A stretch of 27,269 nt of DNA from Desulfobacteraceae bacterium. GTDB taxonomy: Bacteria > Desulfobacterota > Syntrophobacteria > BM002. Positions within the stretch are counted from its first letter, which is position 1, and the number at the start of each line of letters is the position of its first letter. Location of the stretch: contig PPDG01000072.1 of the NCBI GenBank assembly GCA_002899795.1, positions 1 through 27,269 of the forward strand, given 5' to 3'. The position numbers and the translations under genes were made by a program. This document shows positions 23,674 through 27,269 of this stretch, one piece after another. Below the pieces are notes generated by a model. That model made no database searches, was not told the DNA's origin, and worked only from the letters and a program-made list of their open reading frames with translations.

Positions 23674-24026
23674 GTACTTGTCCTGCCCACGGCCAGGTTG
23701 CGGAGTGCAATGAAATATCCGGGTTAGTGGTGATCAATCGTCCGGAACAATAAATCCCAAGCGTTCCTGCAAGTCAAGAACAAACAGCCGCATGGCTTTA
23801 CTGTTCCTAAATTGAGCGGTTCTAGTGGACGGCACGAGTACAGATAGCACCATCCATGTCATTCTGAGCGACAGCGAAGAATCTTCTGGGTGGAACCGCC
23901 TTCTGAGATTCTTCGTCGCCTGTCGGCTCCTCAGAATGACAGTGAACGGAGAATCGCTCAATTTAGGTTGTTGTAACCACTATTTAAACATGGTAACGTG
24001 ACCGCATCGTTTTCAGGAGGTGGTCA
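23674..24026. other. Divergent intergenic region with a MITE-like element, no gene
   Basis: 353 bases between recJ and the DUF4911 gene, so promoters for both are expected here; I could not assign them with confidence. Most of the space is taken by the inverted-repeat element at 23806-23967. A 75-aa minus-strand frame across the element is not supported. Confidence 0.55.
23806..23967. mobile_element. MITE-like element, 162 bp, with terminal and nested inverted repeats
   Basis: The terminal repeats match in 17 of 18 positions: CCTAAATTGAGCG then GTTCT at 23806-23823, against the inverse of 23950-23967. Inside, TGTCATTCTGAG (23857-23868) is the perfect inverse of CTCAGAATGACA (23930-23941), and GAAGAATCT (23876-23884) of AGATTCTTC (23906-23914). 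There is no coding capacity, and I see no clear target-site duplication. The inner motif resembles intergenic palindromes I recall from several phyla. Confidence 0.65.
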
Positions 24027-24278
24027 ATGGCTGTTAAAGTCAGTCCCCAACAGCGTTCAGCCCTGTGGATATACCAGGTTGATCCTCACGAAATCCACTA
24101 TCTGAAATTTATCCTGGAGGCGTATGAGGGGCTGACAACGTTAACCACTCTGGATCCTCAGAAAGGGCTCGTGCAGATGGCAGTACCACCTGGACGTCAT
24201 GGAAGTCTGGAGGTTTTGCTGGAGGCCTTGGGTCAAGAACTGGAGCTCAAGCGGATCAGTCTGGTTGGTAAACCCTAG
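24027..24278 (+). CDS. DUF4911 family protein, 83 aa
   Basis: It matches the small DUF4911 family by pattern: a start in strand IYQVDPHEIHYLKFILEAYE, then GLTTLTTLDPQKGLVQMAVPP and a final helix. The family is common in Deltaproteobacteria and has no established function; an ACT-like or ferredoxin-like alpha/beta fold is plausible. An excellent AGGAGG site lies 6 bases before the ATG. It is the first of four plus-strand genes, 122 bases before the cyclic-nucleotide-binding gene. Confidence 0.82.
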   Translation: MAVKVSPQQRSALWIYQVDPHEIHYLKFILEAYEGLTTLTTLDPQKGLVQMAVPPGRHGSLEVLLEALGQELELKRISLVGKP

Positions 24279-24400
24279 TAAAAAATGCTTTGCTCTTGAA
24301 AATTGCGGGCGGCTGGGATAAAGATTAACCTCCATGCGACTAGTCATTACATGGAGCCGTACAGAACAGCCTCCCTGGCTGGGGCTGACAAGGTGACGCC

Positions 24401-25192
24401 GTGGCGGATGAAAAATGGCGGGAAGATGTTGACCTGGAAGACGGGGCAACGGCCCTGGGGATCCGTACCTACGGAGAAGATGAGGAAATCATTGCCGAAG
24501 GTGAGGACAGCAGTCATTTTTATGTAGTGCTCAGCGGTAACGTAAAGGTCACTCGCCACGGGCGACAGCTTGCCATTCTTGGAGAGAGAGATGTGTTAGG
24601 CCTGGAGAGCTGTTTTTTCAATCGGCCTTCCAGTGTCAGCGCTTGTTCAATAGATAAGACCCGAATCGCCATGTATGACAGAGAGGCGATAGAATTCATA
24701 CTGTACAAGCGACCCCAGATGAGTAAGGGGGTCCTCTTGTCTTTACTCGAGCAGCTTGCACAGACCAGTCAAGCTGTGGGGCAAGAAGAGGCGGGGCCCA
24801 AGGCGGAAAATGTAGACGTCTCCTTTTACGGAGACAACGAGGTCATTATTGAGGAGGGGGCCAGAGACACTGACATCTTCAAACTGATATCCACTGAGCA
24901 GGGATTAGTGGTCTCAAAGGGTGGCAGGGAAGTTGGGCGCATTACGAATCCCGGCGAGTTTTTTGGCGAAATGGCAAGCGTGTTGAACAATGTACGCTCG
25001 GCGACCATAATTTCCAAAGGTAGTAGTGTTGTCCAGGTCTATTCAGCCGACAACATTCAGGATATGATTGAGGAACATCCGGAGATCGCAAAAAGGATCA
25101 TTCGCACTTTGGCCAAACGGCTATCTAAGGCCACAAAGGAGATTACGAGGCTGAAGAAGGAATTAGAAACGAACACCAGGACTGACTCGTGA
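24401..25192 (+). CDS. Tandem cyclic-nucleotide-binding-domain protein
   Basis: 263 aa with two cNMP-binding folds (about residues 15-115 and 135-240) and a C-terminal charged helix. There is no DNA-binding, kinase or channel domain, so it should work through a partner. The second domain keeps the phosphate-binding cassette (FFGEMASVLNNVRSATI, with the Glu and Arg that grip the cyclic phosphate). In the first the cassette reads LGLESCFFNRPSSVSA and the Arg position is lost, so only the second probably binds ligand. It starts at GTG with AAGGTG 5 bases before. Its stop overlaps the miaB start in GTGA, implying translational coupling with miaB. Confidence 0.88.
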   Translation: MADEKWREDVDLEDGATALGIRTYGEDEEIIAEGEDSSHFYVVLSGNVKVTRHGRQLAILGERDVLGLESCFFNRPSSVSACSIDKTRIAMYDREAIEFILYKRPQMSKGVLLSLLEQLAQTSQAVGQEEAGPKAENVDVSFYGDNEVIIEEGARDTDIFKLISTEQGLVVSKGGREVGRITNPGEFFGEMASVLNNVRSATIISKGSSVVQVYSADNIQDMIEEHPEIAKRIIRTLAKRLSKATKEITRLKKELETNTRTDS

Positions 25193-26583
25193 GCACAACT
25201 GGCGACAAAAAGGTCAGGCGGCTGTTTATCCGAACGTTCGGCTGCCAGATGAACCGTTACGACAGTGAACGTTTGGTGGAAATACTTGGCGAGGAAGATT
25301 TCCAGCCTGTGGATGATTATCGCCAGGCGGATTTTATCTTCATCAACACCTGCACTGTTCGCGACAAAGCCGAGCAAAAGGCATTCAGCTACCTGGGCCG
25401 TCTCAAGCAACTGAAGCGCAGCCAGCCTGGACTGGTGGTGGCTCTCGGTAGCTGTGTGGCTCAGCAGTATGGCGAGGATTTGCTGCGACGGCTGCCACAC
25501 CTAGATCTTGTGGTAGGGACTCATGGTGTCAGTAGAGTGCCGGCCATGCTCGCTCGTTATGAGACTACCGGTGAACGGCAGGCCTTTGTGGATTTTTCCT
25601 ACGATTTTGGTGATGAGTCTGACGGTCGGTCGCAGCTGTGTAGGCCTGAAGTGAGCGCTTACGTCACCATCATGAGAGGTTGTGATAATTTCTGCACCTA
25701 CTGCATAGTGCCAATGGTCCGTGGTGGGGAGCGCAGCCGTCCGAGCGACGAGATTGTTCGGGAGGTGGCAAGCCTGGTTGAGTGCGGCGTACGGGAGGTC
25801 ACGCTTTTGGGGCAGAATGTGAACTCCTACGGTCGAGGAGTTGCGGAGGAACTGGATTTTGCTGGATTGCTGAGGCGGGTAGCTCAAGTAGAAGGGCTGC
25901 TGCGGATTCGTTTTACAACCTCGCACCCCAAAGACCTGTCGCTATCACTTATGCAGTGTTTTGCGGATATAGAGCCACTTTGCCCTCACATCCATCTTCC
26001 GGTGCAATCAGGATCCGACCGGATTCTAAAACGAATGAAGCGGGGGTACACCAGGGAACACTACCTTCGGCTGGTGAAAGAGTTGAAGGCAATAAGAGAG
26101 GACGTGGCGGTATCCTCAGACATGATTGTTGGATTTCCCGGTGAGAATGAGGAAGACTTTCAGGGGAGCCTGCGCCTGTTGGAGGAAGTTCGCTTCGATG
26201 CGCTTTTCTCTTTCAAATACTCTGATAGACCACAGACGGCGGCCAGCCGTCTGGATGGCAAGGTTGAGGAAAAAGTTAAACTGCAGCGACTGCAAACTCT
26301 GCAGAGTTTGCAAGAGCGTATAACCTTTGAGAAGAACGAAGTACAGGTGGGGCAAACCACTCGGGTGTTGGTGGAAGGTCCGAGTCAGGTCGGAGGATCC
26401 CAGCTCAGCGGGCGAACTCCACAGAACCGGGTGGTGAATTTTCAGGGGACGCCAGAGCTGGTTGGTGAGGAGATACCTGTTTTGATTAGCGCAGGACATG
26501 CCCACTCCTTGGAGGGTGTGGTTTGTGTGGAAGATAACGTGAACTTGAAGGTTGTGAAGGAGAGATCATTGTGCGGGAAATGA
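25189..26583 (+). CDS. miaB: tRNA-2-methylthio-N6-dimethylallyladenosine synthase MiaB
   Basis: 464 aa radical-SAM methylthiotransferase that adds the 2-methylthio group to i6A37 of tRNAs reading UNN codons. The N-terminal MTTase domain has its three cluster cysteines, C19 (TFGCQMN), C55 (NTCTVR) and C89 (GSCVAQ). The radical SAM cluster is C165-xxx-C169-xx-C172 (CDNFCTYC). GQNVNSYG is the MiaB-type signature, and a TRAM domain closes the protein (about 380-448). It starts at GTG, overlapping the previous stop by 4 bases. The end overlaps the next gene by 13 bases. These overlaps indicate a tight operon. Confidence 0.97.
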   Translation: MSTTGDKKVRRLFIRTFGCQMNRYDSERLVEILGEEDFQPVDDYRQADFIFINTCTVRDKAEQKAFSYLGRLKQLKRSQPGLVVALGSCVAQQYGEDLLRRLPHLDLVVGTHGVSRVPAMLARYETTGERQAFVDFSYDFGDESDGRSQLCRPEVSAYVTIMRGCDNFCTYCIVPMVRGGERSRPSDEIVREVASLVECGVREVTLLGQNVNSYGRGVAEELDFAGLLRRVAQVEGLLRIRFTTSHPKDLSLSLMQCFADIEPLCPHIHLPVQSGSDRILKRMKRGYTREHYLRLVKELKAIREDVAVSSDMIVGFPGENEEDFQGSLRLLEEVRFDALFSFKYSDRPQTAASRLDGKVEEKVKLQRLQTLQSLQERITFEKNEVQVGQTTRVLVEGPSQVGGSQLSGRTPQNRVVNFQGTPELVGEEIPVLISAGHAHSLEGVVCVEDNVNLKVVKERSLCGK

Positions 26584-27065
26584 TAATATCGGGTCTCACC
26601 ATGGACCCGCAGACGAATACGCCCATCGTTGTGTTGAAAGATCCTGATAGCGAAACATCTTTGCCTATCTGGATTGGCTTATTAGAGGCCACTGCCATTG
26701 CCACTGAACTTGAAAAGGTCGAGTTTTCCCGTCCTATGACGCATGATCTAATCAAGAATCTGATGGGCCATTTGGGGGCCAAGGTTGAAAAGGTAGAGGT
26801 CTGCGACCTGCGGGATAATACTTTTTACGCTTGGATCTACCTGAACGTGAAGGGCAAAGAGACTCGGATAGACGCTCGACCTAGTGACGCTCTTGCCATA
26901 GCTTTACGAGCTGACGCCCGAATTTATGTGGACGAGAAGGTAATAAAGAAATCAGGCAAGCTAGACTCCACTCCCAAGGTGGAAATCAAAGACGAGGAAG
27001 CCAAAAAGTGGACTGATATTCTGGAAAATCTCTCACCGGAGGACTTCGGCAAATACAAGATGTGA
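26571..27065 (+). CDS. Bifunctional nuclease family protein (DUF151)
   Basis: 164 aa. The DUF151/BFN domain fills residues about 1-135: VVLKDPDSETSLPIWIGLLEATAIA is the family signature, followed by TFYAWIYLN and DARPSDALAIALRADARIYV. Members have been described as having combined RNase and DNase activity, but the in vivo role in bacteria is unclear. The last 30 residues are charged and probably form a helix. It starts at GTG with AAGGAGAG 6 bases before, lying inside miaB. A BFN-family gene following miaB is an arrangement I recall from other Deltaproteobacteria. Confidence 0.92.
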   Translation: MREMIISGLTMDPQTNTPIVVLKDPDSETSLPIWIGLLEATAIATELEKVEFSRPMTHDLIKNLMGHLGAKVEKVEVCDLRDNTFYAWIYLNVKGKETRIDARPSDALAIALRADARIYVDEKVIKKSGKLDSTPKVEIKDEEAKKWTDILENLSPEDFGKYKM

Positions 27066-27087
27066 AGTAATACGAATGAAAGAATTT

Positions 27088-27207
27088 AGTAGCCAGTAGT
27101 CAGTAGCCAGTATTTGATAGGAGCTCAAGTCGGATTGTTTTTCTCCTGAATTCTGGATTCTGACTTCTGGCTTCTTCTTTTTGGTGTATAGTGCTTACTG
27201 CCTAGTG
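27088..27207. repeat. Three successive heptamer arrays after the BFN gene
   Basis: AGTAGCC-type, 4 units (27088-27115); ATTCTGG/CTTCTGG-type, about 5 units (27143-27177); and CCTAGTG-type, 3 units (27187-27207). No gene is seen from 27066 to the end of the window. Confidence 0.7.
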
Positions 27208-27269
27208 CAAATGTCTGTCTGCTGCTAGCTAACACAGGCCCTGTGCCTTGAGCCGCTCCCTTACTCTCA

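Noticed and set aside
23734..23961. 75-aa minus-strand frame across the MITE-like element
   Set aside because: It is translation through inverted repeats, with no start signal.

Overview
The window looks like a chromosomal stretch from a Gram-negative bacterium of the former Deltaproteobacteria (Desulfobacterota or Myxococcota side). The pointers are a multi-PAS/LuxR regulator of a type common there, an MglA-like GTPase whose key residues fall at the same numbers as in Myxococcus xanthus MglA, the gene order thrS-infC-rpmI-rplT-pheS-pheT-merR, and a DUF4911 protein. This is inference from protein style; no 16S rRNA gene is present.

Layout. (1) 1-5723, plus strand, AT-richer: a seven-PAS regulator with a LuxR-type DNA-binding end, then a string of small proteins (unknown, a free-standing LuxR helix-turn-helix, unknown, a two-CxxC zinc-ribbon-like protein, a protein with paired CPY motifs, a PilZ c-di-GMP receptor). 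Each has its own ribosome binding site and untranslated gap, like an accessory regulatory patch. (2) 6077-11612, minus strand: a four-gene cluster of Roadblock/LC7 protein, MglA-like GTPase, an acidic repeat protein ending in a CheW/CheA-P5-like domain, and a TPR protein fused to a kinase-like domain that has lost the catalytic HRD aspartate. This is the best candidate for an undescribed signalling module. (3) 11798-19633, minus strand: translation genes (tRNA-Val, thrS, infC, rpmI, rplT, pheS, pheT) followed by a MerR regulator. infC appears to start at a rare ATA codon. (4) 19710-23673, minus strand: pgsA-like phosphatidyltransferase, an exported FlgT-like protein, and recJ. (5) 24027-27065, plus strand: DUF4911 protein, a tandem cyclic-nucleotide-binding protein, miaB and a bifunctional-nuclease-family protein, the last three overlapping.

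How the genes fit together. The minus-strand block runs in one direction from recJ to the pseudokinase, with internal promoters before tRNA-Val, before rpmI and probably before the Roadblock gene. In the signalling cluster the Roadblock protein should act on the GTPase. The CheW-like protein and the TPR/pseudokinase would then be scaffolds or effectors; that last step is inference.

The intergenic spaces are unusual. At several places (5994-6021, 14866-14899, 21604-21931, 27088-27207) they consist of short degenerate tandem arrays with a 7-bp period, each built on a different heptamer. Between recJ and the DUF4911 gene there is a 162-bp element with terminal inverted repeats and a nested hairpin.
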